Program-made: the position numbers and the translations under genes
Assembly (NCBI RefSeq): GCF_051401765.1
Contig: NW_027480464.1
Coordinates: 3,038,001 to 3,102,000, forward strand
DNA: 64,000 bases
Direction: 5' to 3'
DNA from: Calliopsis andreniformis
Taxonomy: Eukaryota; Arthropoda; Insecta; Hymenoptera; Andrenidae
In this document: piece by piece, positions 28,311 to 42,465 of the stretch
Layout: each line of letters opens with the position of its first letter
How positions within the stretch are numbered: position 1 is the first letter of the stretch
Notes under the pieces: model-generated
The model's input: the letters and a program-made list of their open reading frames with translations, nothing else
What the model was told of the DNA's origin: nothing
The model's database searches: none

Positions 28311-31294
28311 TCCTCAATCCTCAATCCTCAATCCTCAAACCTCAATCCTCAATCCTCAATCATCAATCTTCAATCCTCAATACTCAATCTTCAATCCTCA
28401 ATCCTCAATCCTCAGTCCTCAGTCCTCAAACCTCAATCCTCAACCCTCATTCCTCATCCTCAATCCTCAATCCTCAAACTTTAATCCTCAATCCTCAATC
28501 CTCAATCCTCAATCCTCAATCCTCAATCCTCATTCTTCAATCCTCAATACCCAATCCTCAATCTTCAATCCTCAATCCTCAATCCTCAATTCTCAATCCT
28601 CAATCCTCAATTTTCAATCCTCATTCTTCAATCCTCAATCCTCAACCCTCAAACATCATCGTCAATCCTCAATCTTCAATACTCAATCCTCAATCTTCAA
28701 TGCTCAATACACAATCTTCAATCCTCAATCCTCAATTCTCAAGCCTCAATCCTCAATCCTCAATCCTCAATCCTCAATCCTCAAACCTCAATCGTCAGTC
28801 ATGAATCCTCAATACTCAATCTTCAATCCTCAATCCTCAATCCTGAATCCTCAATCCTCATTCTTCAATCCTCAATACCCAATCCTCAATCCTCAATCTT
28901 TAATCCTCAATCCTCAATCCTCAATTCTCAATCCTCAATCCTCAGTCCTCAGTCCTCAAACCTCAACCCTCAACCCTCATCCCTCATCCTCAATCCTCAA
29001 TCCTCAATCTTCAATCCTCAATACTCAATCCTCAATACTCAATCTTGAACCCTCAATCCTCAATTCTCAATCGTCAATCCTCAATCCTCAATCCTCAATC
29101 CTCAATCCTCAATCCTCAATTGTCAGTCTTCAATCCTCAATACTCAATCTCCAATCCTCAATCCTCAATCCCCAATCCTCAATCCTCAATCTTCAATCCT
29201 CAATACTCAATCTTCAATCCTCAATCCTCAATCCTCAATCCTCAATCCTCAATCCTCAATCCTCAATCTTCAATCCTCATTCTTCAATCCTCAATACCGA
29301 ATCCTCAATCTTCAATCCTCAATCCTCAATCCTCAATCCTCATCCCTCAATCCTCAATGTTCAATCCTCAATACCCAATCCTCAATCTTCAATCCTCAAT
29401 CCTCAATCCTCGATCCTCAATCCTCAATCCTCAATCCTCAATCCTCAATCCTCAATCCTCAGTCCTCAAACCTCAATCCTGAGTCCTCAATCCTGAATCC
29501 TCAAACTTCATCCCTGAGTCCTCAACGATCAGTTGTCAATCCTCAATCCTCAATAGAATATCCTCAATTCGCTGTGTTCAATACTCAATACTCAATCTGC
29601 AATCTTCAGATCTCTATCCACAAGCATCAATTCTCATCACTCAACCCTCAATACTCAGTCCCCAATCCTCAATCTTCAAACCTCAACCCTCAATTCTCAA
29701 TCCTCAATAATCAATCCTCAATCCTCAACGCTCATTCTTCAATCCTCAGTACGCAATCCTCAATCTTCAATCCTCAATCCTCAATCCTCAATTCTCAATA
29801 GTCAATCTTCAATCCTCAATCCTCAATCCTCAATCCTCATTCTTCAATCCTCAATACCGAATCCTCAATCTTCAATCCTCAATCCTCAATCCGCAATCCT
29901 CATCCCTCAATCCTCAATGTTCAATCCTCAATACCCAATCCTCAATCTTCAATCCTCAATCCTCAGACCTCAATCCTCAATCCTCAATCCTCAGTCCTCA
30001 AACCTCAATTCTGAATCCTCAATCCTTAATCCTCAAACTTCATCCCTGAGTCCTCAACGATCAGTTGTCAATCCTCAATCCTCAATAGAATATCCTCAAA
30101 TCGCAGTTTTCAATACTCAATACTCAATCTGCAATCTTCAAACCTCTATCCACAAGCGTCAATTCTCATCACTCAACCCTCAACACTCAGTCCTCAATGT
30201 TCAATCCTCAATCCTCAATCCTCAATCCTCAATCGTCAATCTTCAACCCTCAATACTCAATCTTCAATCCTCAATCCTCAATCCTCAATCCCCAATCCTC
30301 ATTCTTCAATCCGCAATACCCAATCCTCAATCTTCAATCCTCAATCCTCAATCCTCAATTCTCAATCCTCAATCCTCAATTTTCAATCCTCATTCTTCAA
30401 TCCTCAATACCCAATACTCAATCTTGAATCCTCAATCCTCAATCCTCAATCCTCAATTCTCAATCCTCAATCCTCAGTCCTCAGTCCTCAAACCTCAATC
30501 CTCAACCCTCAGCCCTCATCGTCAATCCTCGATCTTCAATCCTCAATCCGCAATCTTCAATGCTCAATACTCAACCTTCAATCCTCAATCCTCAATTCTC
30601 AATCCTCAATCCTCAATCCTCAATCCTCAATCCTCAACCCTCAATCCTCAATCGTCAGTCTTCAATCCTCAATACTCAATCATCAATCCTCAATCCTCAA
30701 TACTCAATCCACAATCCTCATTCTTCAATCCTCAATACCCTATCCTCAATCCTCAATCGATAATCCTCAAACCTCAATCCTCAATTCTCAATCCTCAATC
30801 CTCAGTCCTCAGTCCTCAAACCTCAATCCTCAACCCTCATTCCTCATCCTCCACCCTCAATCCTCAATCTTCAATCCTCAATCCTCAATCCTCAATACTC
30901 AACCCTCAATCCTCAGTCCTCAAACCTCAATCCCGAATCCTCAATCCTGAATCCTCAATCTTCAGCCCTCAGTCCTCAACAATCAATAGTCAATCCTCAA
31001 TCCTCAATAGAATATCCTCAATTCACAGTTTTCAATACTCAATCCCCATTCTTCAATCTTCAAACCTCAATCCACAAACATCAATTCCCACCACTCAACC
31101 CTCAACACTCAGTCCTCAATGTTCAATCCTCAATCCTCAATCCTCAATCCTCAATCGTCAATCTTCAACCCTCAATACTCAATCTTCAATGCTCAATCCT
31201 CAATCCTCAATCCCCAATCCTCATTCTTCACTCCTCAATACCCAATCCTCAATCTTCAATCCTGAATCCTCAATCCTCAATTCTCAATCCTCAT
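28311..31294 (+). repeat. 2984-bp tandem duplication, unit 1
   Basis: Aligns to 31295-34278 at a constant offset of 2984 bp. Differences noticed: GTACGC near 29753 against GTACAC near 32737, and CTCAATC near 30223 against CTCAAGC near 33207. The breakpoint falls in shared consensus at 31295-31302. The unit contains four GAATATC landmarks but no CGCGATA landmark. Confidence 0.9.
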
Positions 31295-34278
31295 TCCTCA
31301 ATCCTCAATCCTCAATCCTCAAACCTCAATCCTCAATCCTCAATCATCAATCTTCAATCCTCAATACTCAATCTTCAATCCTCAATCCTCAATCCTCAGT
31401 CCTCAGTCCTCAAACCTCAATCCTCAACCCTCATTCCTCATCCTCAATCCTCAATCCTCAAACTTTAATCCTCAATCCTCAATCCTCAATCCTCAATCCT
31501 CAATCCTCAATCCTCATTCTTCAATCCTCAATACCCAATCCTCAATCTTCAATCCTCAATCCTCAATCCTCAATTCTCAATCCTCAATCCTCAATTTTCA
31601 ATCCTCATTCTTCAATCCTCAATCCTCAACCCTCAAACATCATCGTCAATCCTCAATCTTCAATACTCAATCCTCAATCTTCAATGCTCAATACACAATC
31701 TTCAATCCTCAATCCTCAATTCTCAAGCCTCAATCCTCAATCCTCAATCCTCAATCCTCAATCCTCAAACCTCAATCGTCAGTCATGAATCCTCAATACT
31801 CAATCTTCAATCCTCAATCCTCAATCCTGAATCCTCAATCCTCATTCTTCAATCCTCAATACCCAATCCTCAATCCTCAATCTTTAATCCTCAATCCTCA
31901 ATCCTCAATTCTCAATCCTCAATCCTCAGTCCTCAGTCCTCAAACCTCAACCCTCAACCCTCATCCCTCATCCTCAATCCTCAATCCTCAATCTTCAATC
32001 CTCAATACTCAATCCTCAATACTCAATCTTGAACCCTCAATCCTCAATTCTCAATCGTCAATCCTCAATCCTCAATCCTCAATCCTCAATCCTCAATCCT
32101 CAATTGTCAGTCTTCAATCCTCAATACTCAATCTCCAATCCTCAATCCTCAATCCCCAATCCTCAATCCTCAATCTTCAATCCTCAATACTCAATCTTCA
32201 ATCCTCAATCCTCAATCCTCAATCCTCAATCCTCAATCCTCAATCCTCAATCTTCAATCCTCATTCTTCAATCCTCAATACCGAATCCTCAATCTTCAAT
32301 CCTCAATCCTCAATCCTCAATCCTCATCCCTCAATCCTCAATGTTCAATCCTCAATACCCAATCCTCAATCTTCAATCCTCAATCCTCAATCCTCGATCC
32401 TCAATCCTCAATCCTCAATCCTCAATCCTCAATCCTCAATCCTCAGTCCTCAAACCTCAATCCTGAGTCCTCAATCCTGAATCCTCAAACTTCATCCCTG
32501 AGTCCTCAACGATCAGTTGTCAATCCTCAATCCTCAATAGAATATCCTCAATTCGCTGTGTTCAATACTCAATACTCAATCTGCAATCTTCAGATCTCTA
32601 TCCACAAGCATCAATTCTCATCACTCAACCCTCAATACTCAGTCCCCAATCCTCAATCTTCAAACCTCAACCCTCAATTCTCAATCCTCAATAATCAATC
32701 CTCAATCCTCAACGCTCATTCTTCAATCCTCAGTACACAATCCTCAATCTTCAATCCTCAATCCTCAATCCTCAATTCTCAATAGTCAATCTTCAATCCT
32801 CAATCCTCAATCCTCAATCCTCATTCTTCAATCCTCAATACCGAATCCTCAATCTTCAATCCTCAATCCTCAATCCGCAATCCTCATCCCTCAATCCTCA
32901 ATGTTCAATCCTCAATACCCAATCCTCAATCTTCAATCCTCAATCCTCAGACCTCAATCCTCAATCCTCAATCCTCAGTCCTCAAACCTCAATTCTGAAT
33001 CCTCAATCCTTAATCCTCAAACTTCATCCCTGAGTCCTCAACGATCAGTTGTCAATCCTCAATCCTCAATAGAATATCCTCAAATCGCAGTTTTCAATAC
33101 TCAATACTCAATCTGCAATCTTCAAACCTCTATCCACAAGCGTCAATTCTCATCACTCAACCCTCAACACTCAGTCCTCAATGTTCAATCCTCAATCCTC
33201 AATCCTCAAGCCTCAATCGTCAATCTTCAACCCTCAATACTCAATCTTCAATCCTCAATCCTCAATCCTCAATCCCCAATCCTCATTCTTCAATCCGCAA
33301 TACCCAATCCTCAATCTTCAATCCTCAATCCTCAATCCTCAATTCTCAATCCTCAATCCTCAATTTTCAATCCTCATTCTTCAATCCTCAATACCCAATA
33401 CTCAATCTTGAATCCTCAATCCTCAATCCTCAATCCTCAATTCTCAATCCTCAATCCTCAGTCCTCAGTCCTCAAACCTCAATCCTCAACCCTCAGCCCT
33501 CATCGTCAATCCTCGATCTTCAATCCTCAATCCGCAATCTTCAATGCTCAATACTCAACCTTCAATCCTCAATCCTCAATTCTCAATCCTCAATCCTCAA
33601 TCCTCAATCCTCAATCCTCAACCCTCAATCCTCAATCGTCAGTCTTCAATCCTCAATACTCAATCATCAATCCTCAATCCTCAATACTCAATCCACAATC
33701 CTCATTCTTCAATCCTCAATACCCTATCCTCAATCCTCAATCGATAATCCTCAAACCTCAATCCTCAATTCTCAATCCTCAATCCTCAGTCCTCAGTCCT
33801 CAAACCTCAATCCTCAACCCTCATTCCTCATCCTCCACCCTCAATCCTCAATCTTCAATCCTCAATCCTCAATCCTCAATACTCAACCCTCAATCCTCAG
33901 TCCTCAAACCTCAATCCCGAATCCTCAATCCTGAATCCTCAATCTTCAGCCCTCAGTCCTCAACAATCAATAGTCAATCCTCAATCCTCAATAGAATATC
34001 CTCAATTCACAGTTTTCAATACTCAATCCCCATTCTTCAATCTTCAAACCTCAATCCACAAACATCAATTCCCACCACTCAACCCTCAACACTCAGTCCT
34101 CAATGTTCAATCCTCAATCCTCAATCCTCAATCCTCAATCGTCAATCTTCAACCCTCAATACTCAATCTTCAATGCTCAATCCTCAATCCTCAATCCCCA
34201 ATCCTCATTCTTCACTCCTCAATACCCAATCCTCAATCTTCAATCCTGAATCCTCAATCCTCAATTCTCAATCCTCAT
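31295..34278 (+). repeat. 2984-bp tandem duplication, unit 2
   Basis: Second unit of the pair. At 34287 it passes into CTCAATT TTCAATC-type sequence, where unit 1 re-entered the start of unit 2. The longest + strand open frame of the window (32901-34856, 651 codons) lies mostly here and is regarded as a repeat artefact. Confidence 0.9.
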
Positions 34279-37200
34279 TCCTCAATTTTCAATCATCATT
34301 CTTCAATCCTCAATACCCAATACTCAATCTTGAATCCTCAATCCTCAATCCTCAATCCTCAATTCTCAATCCTCAATCCTCAGTCCTCAGTCCTCAAACC
34401 TCAATCCTCAACCATCAGCCCTCATCGTCAATCCTCGATTTTCAATCCACAACCCTCAATCTTCAATGCTCAATACTCAATCTTCAATCCTCAATCCTCA
34501 ATTCTCAATCCTCAATCCTCAATCCTCAATCCTCAATCCTCAATCCTCAATCCTCAATCGTCAGTCTTCAATCGTCAATACTCAATCATCAATCCTCAAT
34601 CCTCAATACTCAATCCTCAATCCTCATTCTTCAATCCTCAATACCCAATCCTCAATCCTCAATATATAATCCTCAAACATCAATCCTCAATTCTCAATCC
34701 TCAATCCTCAGTCCTCAGCCCTCAAACCTCAATCCTCAACCCTCATTCCTCATCCTCCACCCTCAATCCTCAATCTTCAATCCTCAATCCTCAATCCTCA
34801 ATACTCAACCCTCAATCCTCAGTCCTCAAACCTCAATCCCGAATCCTCAATCCTGAATCCTCAATCTTCAGCCCTCAGTCCTCAACAATCAATTGTCAAT
34901 CCTCAATCCTCAATAGAATATCCTCAATTCACAGTTTTCAATACTCAATCCCCATTCTTCAATCTTCAAACCTCAATCCACAAACATCAATTCCCATCAC
35001 TCAACCCTCAACACTCAGTCCTCAATCTTCAATCCTCAATCCTCAATCCTCAATCTTCAATCCTGAATACTCAATCTTCAATCCTCAATCCTCAATTCTC
35101 AATCCTCAATACTCAATCCTCAACCGTCAATCCTCAATCCCCAATTCTCAGTCTTCAATAGTCAAACCTCAATCCTCAATCCTCAATCCTCAATCTTCAA
35201 TCCTCAATCCTCAATCCTCAATCCTCAATCCTCAATCCTCAATCCTCAATCCTCAATCTTCAATCCTGAATGCTCAATCTTCAATCCTCAATCCTCAATC
35301 CTCAATCCTCGATCCTCATTCTTCAATCCTCAATACCAAATCCTCAATCTTCAATCCTCAATTCTCAATCCTCAATTCTCAATCCTCAATCCTCAATCCT
35401 CAGTCTTCAATCCTCAATACTCAATCTTCAATCATCAATCCTCAGTCCTCAAACCTCAATTCTGAATCCTCAATCCTGAACCCTTAATCCTCGGCCCTCA
35501 GTCCTCAGCAATCAGTTGTCAATCCACAATCCTCAATAGAATATCCTCAATTCACAGTTTTCAATACTCAATACTCAATCTGCAATCTTGAAACCTCTAT
35601 CCACAAACGTCTATCCTCATCACTCAACCCTCTACACTCAGTCCTCAATGTTCAATCCTCAATCCTCAATCCTCAATCCTCAATCGTCAATCTTCAATCC
35701 TCAATACTCAATCTTCAATCCTCAATCCTCAATCCTGAATCCTCAATCCTCATTCTTCAATCCTCAATACCCAATCCTCAATCCTCATTCCTCAATCCTC
35801 AATCCTCAATTCTCAATCCTCAATCTTCAATTTTCAATCCTCATTCTTCAATCCTCAGTACCCAATACTCAATCTTGAATCCTCAATCCTCAATCCTCAA
35901 TCCTCAATTCTCAATCCTCAATCCTCAGTCCTCAGTCCTCAAATCTCAATCCTCAACCCTCAGACCTCATCGTCAATCCTCGATCTTCAATCCTCAATCC
36001 TCAATCTTCAATGCTCAATACTCAATCTTCAATCCTCTATCCTCAATTCTCAATCCTCTATCCTCAATCCTCAATCCTCAATCCTCAATCCTCAATACTC
36101 AATCTTCAATCCTCAATCCTCAATCCTCAATCCTCATTCTTCAATCCTCAATACCCAATCCTCAATCCTCAATCTATAATCCTCAATCCTCAATCCTCAA
36201 TCCTCAATCCTCAGTCCTCAAACCTCAATCCTGAATCCTCAATCCTGAATCCTCAAACTTCATCCCTGAGTCCTCAACGATCAGTTGTCAATCCTCAATC
36301 CTCAATAGAATATCCTCAAATCGCAGTTTTCAATACTCAATACTCAATCTGCAATCTTCAGATCACTATTCACAAGCATAAATTCTCATCACTCAACCCT
36401 CAATACTCAGTCCCCAATCCTCAATCTTCAAACCTCAACCCTCAATTCTCAATCCTCAATCATCAATCCTCAATCCTCAATCCTCAATCCTCAATCCTCA
36501 ACCGTCAATCTTCAATCCTCAGACCTCAAACATCAATACTCAACCCTCAGTCCTCGTCCTCAATCCACAACCATCAATCCTCAACCCTCAACTATCAATC
36601 CTCAATACTCAACCATCAATCCTCAATTCTCAATACTCAATAGAATATCCTGAATTCTCATGGTTCAATACTCAATCCACAATATTCAATAATCAAACCT
36701 CAATCCTCAAACATCTACTCTCAACACTCAATCCCCAACACTCAGTCCTCTCACTTCAATCCTCCATCCTCAACCCTCAATCCTCAAGCGTCAACCCTCA
36801 ATCCTCAATACTCAACCCTCAATCCTCAGTCCTCAAACCTCAATCCCGAATCCTCAATCCTGAATCCTCAATCTACAGCCCTCAGTCCTCAACAATCAAT
36901 TGTCAATCGTCAATCCTCAATAGAATATCCTCAATTCTCAATCCTCAATCCTCGATCCTCAGACCTCAAACATCAACACTCAACCCTCAGTCCTCGTCCT
37001 CAATCCACAACACTCAATCCTCAATACTCAATCCTCAACACTCAATCCTCAATGTTCAATCCGCGATACCCAATCCTCAATGTTCAATCCTCAATCCTCA
37101 ATCCTCAATCATCAATCTTCAATCCTCAATACTCAATCTTCAATCCTCAATCCTCAATTCTCAATCATCAATCCTCAATCCTCTATCCTCAATCCTCAGT

Positions 37201-37922
37201 CCTCAATCCTCAATCGTCAGTCTTCAATCCTCAATACTCAATCTTCAATCCTCAATCCTCAATCCTCAATCCTCAACCCTCATCCTTCAATCCTCAATAC
37301 CCAATACTCAATCTTCAATCCTCAATCCTCAATCCTCAATTCTCAATAGTCGATCTTCAATCCTCAATCCTCAATCCCCAGTCCTCAGTCTTCAATCATC
37401 AATACTCAATTTCAATCATCAATCCTCAGTCCTCAAACCTCAATTCTGAATCCTCAATCCTCAATCCTCAATCCCCAATCCTCATTCTTCAATCCTCAAT
37501 ACCCAATCCTCAACCTTCAATCCTCAATCCTCAATCCTCAATTCTCAATCCTCAATCCTCAATTTTCAATCATCATTCTTCAATCCTCAATACCCAATAC
37601 ACAATCTTGAATCCTCAATCCTCAATCCTCAATCCTCAATTCTCAATCCTCAATCCTCAGTCCTCAGTCCTCAAACCTCAATCCTCAACCATCAGCCCTC
37701 ATCGTCAATCCTCGATCTTCAATCCTCAATCCTCAACCTTCAATGCTCAATACTCAATCTTCAATCCTCAATCCTCAATTCTCAATCCTCAATCCTCAAT
37801 CCTCAATCCTCAATCCTCAATCCTCAATCCTCAATCGTCAGTCTTCAATCCTCAATACTCAATCATCAATCCTCAATCCTCAATACTCAATCCTCAATCC
37901 TCATTCTTCAATCCTCAATACC
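34164..37922 (+). repeat. Tandem duplication pair, short unit (3759 bp)
   Basis: Aligns to 37923-42430. The offset is 3759 to about 35.2 kb, then 3780, then 4256, then 4508 at the end. The three steps of 21, 476 and 252 bp are 3, 68 and 36 monomers, all absent from this unit. The 476-bp segment missing here is at roughly 39.17-39.65 kb in the other unit and includes the CGCGATA site at 39332. The 252-bp segment missing here lies near 41.72-41.97 kb. Confidence 0.85.
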
Positions 37923-40900
37923 CAATCTTCAATGCTCAATCCTCAATCCTCAATCCCCAATCCTCATTCTTCACTCCTCAATACCCAATCCTCAATCTTC
38001 AATCCTGAATCCTCAATCCTCAATTCTCAATCCTCATTCCTCAATTTTCAATCATCATTCTTCAATCCTCAATACCCAATACTCAATCTTGAATCCTCAA
38101 TCCTCAATCCTCAATCCTCAATTCTCAATCCTCAATCCTCAGTCCTCAGTCCTCAAACCTCAATCCTCAACCATCAGCCCTCATCGTCAATCCTCGATTT
38201 TCAATCCACAACCCTCAATCTTCAATGCTCAATACTCAATCTTCAATCCTCAATCCTCAATTCTCAATCCTCAATCCTCAATCCTCAATCCTCAATCCTC
38301 AATCCTCAATCCTCAATCGTCAGTCTTCAATCGTCAATACTCAATCATCAATCCTCAATCCTCAATACTCAATCCTCAATCCTCATTCTTCAATCCTCAA
38401 TACCCAATCCTCAATCCTCAATATATAATCCTCAAACATCAATCCTCAATTCTCAATCCTCAATCCTCAGTCCTCAGCCCTCAAACCTCAATCCTCAACC
38501 CTCATTCCTCATCCTCCACCCTCAATCCTCAATCTTCAATCCTCAATCCTCAATCCTCAATACTCAACCCTCAATCCTCAGTCCTCAAACCTCAATCCCG
38601 AATCCTCAATCCTGAATCCTCAATCTTCAGCCCTCAGTCCTCAACAATCAATTGTCAATCCTCAATCCTCAATAGAATATCCTCAATTCACAGTTTTCAA
38701 TACTCAATCCCCATTCTTCAATCTTCAAACCTCAATCCACAAACATCAATTCCCATCACTCAACCCTCAACACTCAGTCCTCAATCTTCAATCCTCAATC
38801 CTCAATCCTCAATCTTCAATCCTGAATACTCAATCTTCAATCCTCAATCCTCAATTCTCAATCCTCAATACTCAATCCTCAACCGTCAATCCTCAATCCC
38901 CAATTCTCAGTCTTCAATAGTCAAACCTCAATCCTCAATCCTCAATCCTCAATCTTCAATCCTCAATACTCAATCTTCAATCCTCTATCCTCAATCCTCA
39001 ATCCTCAATCCTCAATCCTCAATCCTCAATCCTCAATCTTCAATCCTGAATGCTCAATCTTCAATCCTCAATCCTCAATCCTCAATCCTCGATCCTCATT
39101 CTTCAATCCTCAATACCAAATCCTCAATCTTCAATCCTCAATTCTCAATCCTCAATTCTCAATCCTCAATCCTCGATCCTCAGACCTCAAACATCAATAC
39201 TCGACCCTCAGTCCTCGTCCTCAATCCACAACACTCAATCCTCAATCCTCAATCTTCAATCATCAATATACAATCTTCAGTCCACAATCCTCAATACTCA
39301 ATCCTCAACCCTCAATCCTCAATGTTCAATCCGCGATACCCAATCCTCAATGTTCAATCCTCAATCCTCAATCCTCAATCATCAATCTTCAATCCTCAAT
39401 ACTGAATCTTCAATCCTCAATCCTCAATTCTCAATCCTCAATCCTCAATCCTCAATCCTCAATCCTCAGGCCTCAATCCTCAATCGTCAGTCTTCAATCC
39501 TCAATACTCAATCTTCAATCCTCAATCCTCAATCCTCAATCCTCAACCCTCATTCTTCAATCCTCAATACCCAATCCTCAATGTTCAATCCTTTAATCCT
39601 CAATCCTCAATTCTCAATAGTCAATCTTCAATCCTCAATCCTCAATCCTCAATCCTCAGTCTTCAATCCTCAATACTCAATCTTCAATCATCAATCCTCA
39701 GTCCTCAAACCTCAATTCTGAATCCTCAATCCTGAACCCTTAATCCTCGGCCCTCAGTCCTCAGCAATCAGTTGTCAATCCACAATCCTCAATAGAATAT
39801 CCTCAATTCACAGTTTTCAATACTCAATACTCAATCTGCAATCTTGAAACCTCTATCCACAAACGTCAATCCTCATCACTCAACCCTCTACACTCAGTCC
39901 TCAATGTTCAATCCTCAATCCTCAATCCTCAATCCTCAATCGTCAATCTTCAATCCTCAATACTCAATCTTCAATCCTCAATCCTCAATCCTGAATCCTC
40001 AATCCTCATTCTTCAATCCTCAATACCCAATCCTCAATCCTCATTCCTCAATCCTCAATCCTCAATTCTCAATCCTCAATCTTCAATTTTCAATCCTCAT
40101 TCTTCAATCCTCAGTACCCAATACTCAATCTTGAATCCTCAATCCTCAATCCTCAATCCTCAATTCTCAATCCTCAATCCTCAGTCCTCAGTCCTCAAAT
40201 CTCAATCCTCAACCCTCAGACCTCATCGTCAATCCTCGATCTTCAATCCTCAATCCTCAATCTTCAATGCTCAATACTCAATCTTCAATCCTCTATCCTC
40301 AATTCTCAATCCTCTATCCTCAATCCTCAATCCTCAATCCTCAATCCTCAATACTCAATCTTCAATCCTCAATCCTCAATCCTCAATCCTCATTCTTCAA
40401 TCCTCAATACCCAATCCTCAATCCTCAATCTATAATCCTCAATCCTCAATCCTCAATCCTCAATCCTCAGTCCTCAAACCTCAATCCTGAATCCTCAATC
40501 CTGAATCCTCAAACTTCATCCCTGAGTCCTCAACGATCAGTTGTCAATCCTCAATCCTCAATAGAATATCCTCAAATCGCAGTTTTCAATACTCAATACT
40601 CAATCTGCAATCTTCAGATCACTATTCACAAGCATCAATTCTCATCACTCAACCCTCAATACTCAGTCCCCAATCCTCAATCTTCAAACCTCAACCCTCA
40701 ATTCTCAATCCTCAATCATCAATCCTCAATCCTCAATCCTCAATCCTCAATCCTCAACCGTCAATCTTCAATCCTCAGACCTCAAACATCAATACTCAAC
40801 CCTCAGTCCTCGTCCTCAATCCACAACCATCAATCCTCAACCCTCAACTATCAATCCTCAATACTCAACCATCAATCCTCAATTCTCAATACTCAATAGA

Positions 40901-42430
40901 ATATCCTGAATTCTCATGGTTCAATACTCAATCCACAATATTCAATAATCAAACCTCAATCCTCAAACATCTACTCTCAACACTCAATCCCCAACACTCA
41001 GTCCTCTCACTTCAATCCTCCATCCTCAACCCTCAATCCTCAAGCGTCAACCCTCAATCCTCAATACTCAACCCTCAATCCTCAGTCCTCAAACCTCAAT
41101 CCCGAATCCTCAATCCTGAATCCTCAATCTACAGCCCTCAGTCCTCAACAATCAATTGTCAATCGTCAATCCTCAATAGAATATCCTCAATTCTCAATCC
41201 TCAATCCTCGATCCTCAGACCTCAAACATCAATACTCAACCCTCAGTCCTCGTCCTCAATCCACAACACTCAATCCTCAATACTCAATCCTCAACACTCA
41301 ATCCTCAATGTTCAATCCGCGATACCCAATCCTCAATGTTCAATCCTCAATCCTCAATCCTCAATCATCAATCTTCAATCCTCAATACTCAATCTTCAAT
41401 CCTCAATCCTCAATTCTCAATCATCAATCCTCAATCCTCTATCCTCAATCCTCAGTCCTCAATCCTCAATCGTCAGTCTTCAATCCTCAATACTCAATCT
41501 TCAATCCTCAATCCTCAATCCTCAATCCTCAACCCTCATCCTTCAATCCTCAATACCCAATACTCAATCTTCAATCCTCAATCCTCAATCCTCAATTCTC
41601 AATAGTCGATCTTCAATCCTCAATCCTCAATCCCCAGTCCTCAGTCTTCAATCATCAATACTCAATTTCAATCATCAATCCTCAGTCCTCAAACCTCAAT
41701 TCTGAATTCTCAATCCTGAATCCTTAATCCTCGGCCCTCAGTCCTCAACAATCAGTTGTCAATCCTCAATCCTCAATAGAATATCCTCAATTCACAGTTT
41801 TCAATACTCAATACTCAATCTGCAATCTTCAAACCTCTATCCACAAACGTCAATTCTCATCACTCAACCCTCAACACTCAGTCCTCAATGTTCAATCCTC
41901 AATCCTCAATCCTCAATCCTCAATCGTCAATCTTCAACCCTCAATACTCGATCTTCAATCCTCAATCCTCAATCCTCAATCCCCAATCCTCATTCTTCAA
42001 TCCTCAATACCCAATCCTCAATCTTCAATCCTCAATCCTCAATCCTCAATTCTCAATCCTCAATCCTCAATTTTCAATCATCATTCTTCAATCCTCAATA
42101 CCCAATACACAATCTTGAATCCTCAATCCTCAATCCTCAATCCTCAATTCTCAATCCTCAATCCTCAGTCCTCAGTCCTCAAACCTCAATCCTCAACCAT
42201 CAGCCCTCATCGTCAATCCTCGATCTTCAATCCTCAATCCTCAACCTTCAATGCTCAATACTCAATCTTCAATCCTCAATCCTCAATTCTCAATCCTCAA
42301 TCCTCAATCCTCAATCCTCAATCCTCAATCCTCAATCCTCAATCGTCAGTCTTCAATCCTCAATACTCAATCATCAATCCTCAATCCTCAATACTCAATC
42401 CTCAATCCTCATTCTTCAATCCTCAATACC
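37923..42430 (+). repeat. Tandem duplication pair, long unit (4508 bp)
   Basis: Longer partner of 34164-37922. Its right part overlaps the first unit of the 2438-bp three-copy array, which must have formed after or within this unit. Confidence 0.85.
38562..40150 (+). repeat. 1.6-kb block, copy a
   Basis: Colinear with 58700-60300 at an offset of 20138 bp at the left end and 20152 bp from the CGCGATA site (39332 against 59484) onward, a step of 14 bp or two monomers. It lies inside the 4508-bp unit. Confidence 0.7.
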
Positions 42431-42465
42431 CAATCCTCAATCCCCAATCTTCAATCCTCAAACAT
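40028..42465 (+). repeat. 2438-bp higher-order repeat, unit 1 of 3
   Basis: Matches 42466-44903 at a constant offset of 2438 bp. Each unit carries one CGCGATA landmark (41318 here) and the same order of GAATATC sites. The unit start shows short shared consensus with the preceding unit end, so the breakpoint is placed to within a few bases. Confidence 0.9.

Larger units (their letters stand above)
19817..29369 (+). repeat. Large segmental duplication, copy 2
   Basis: Near-identical partner of 1-8930. It retains an extra 623 bp at 24278-24900. It carries only a single copy of the segment that is tandemly duplicated at 5942-12627, so that duplication is younger than this one or was lost here. 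Its last kilobase (from 28311) was itself included in the 2984-bp tandem duplication to the right. Confidence 0.9.

Noticed and set aside
32901..34856. 651-codon + strand open reading frame, longest of many similar frames (others at 29917-31788, 55977-57839, 60283-62067, 15964-17742, 5658-7361)
   Set aside because: All are translations of the stop-free heptamer. The same heptapeptide appears in every + frame, overlapping frames are open at once, starts are arbitrary, and no coding-like pattern of substitution is apparent.
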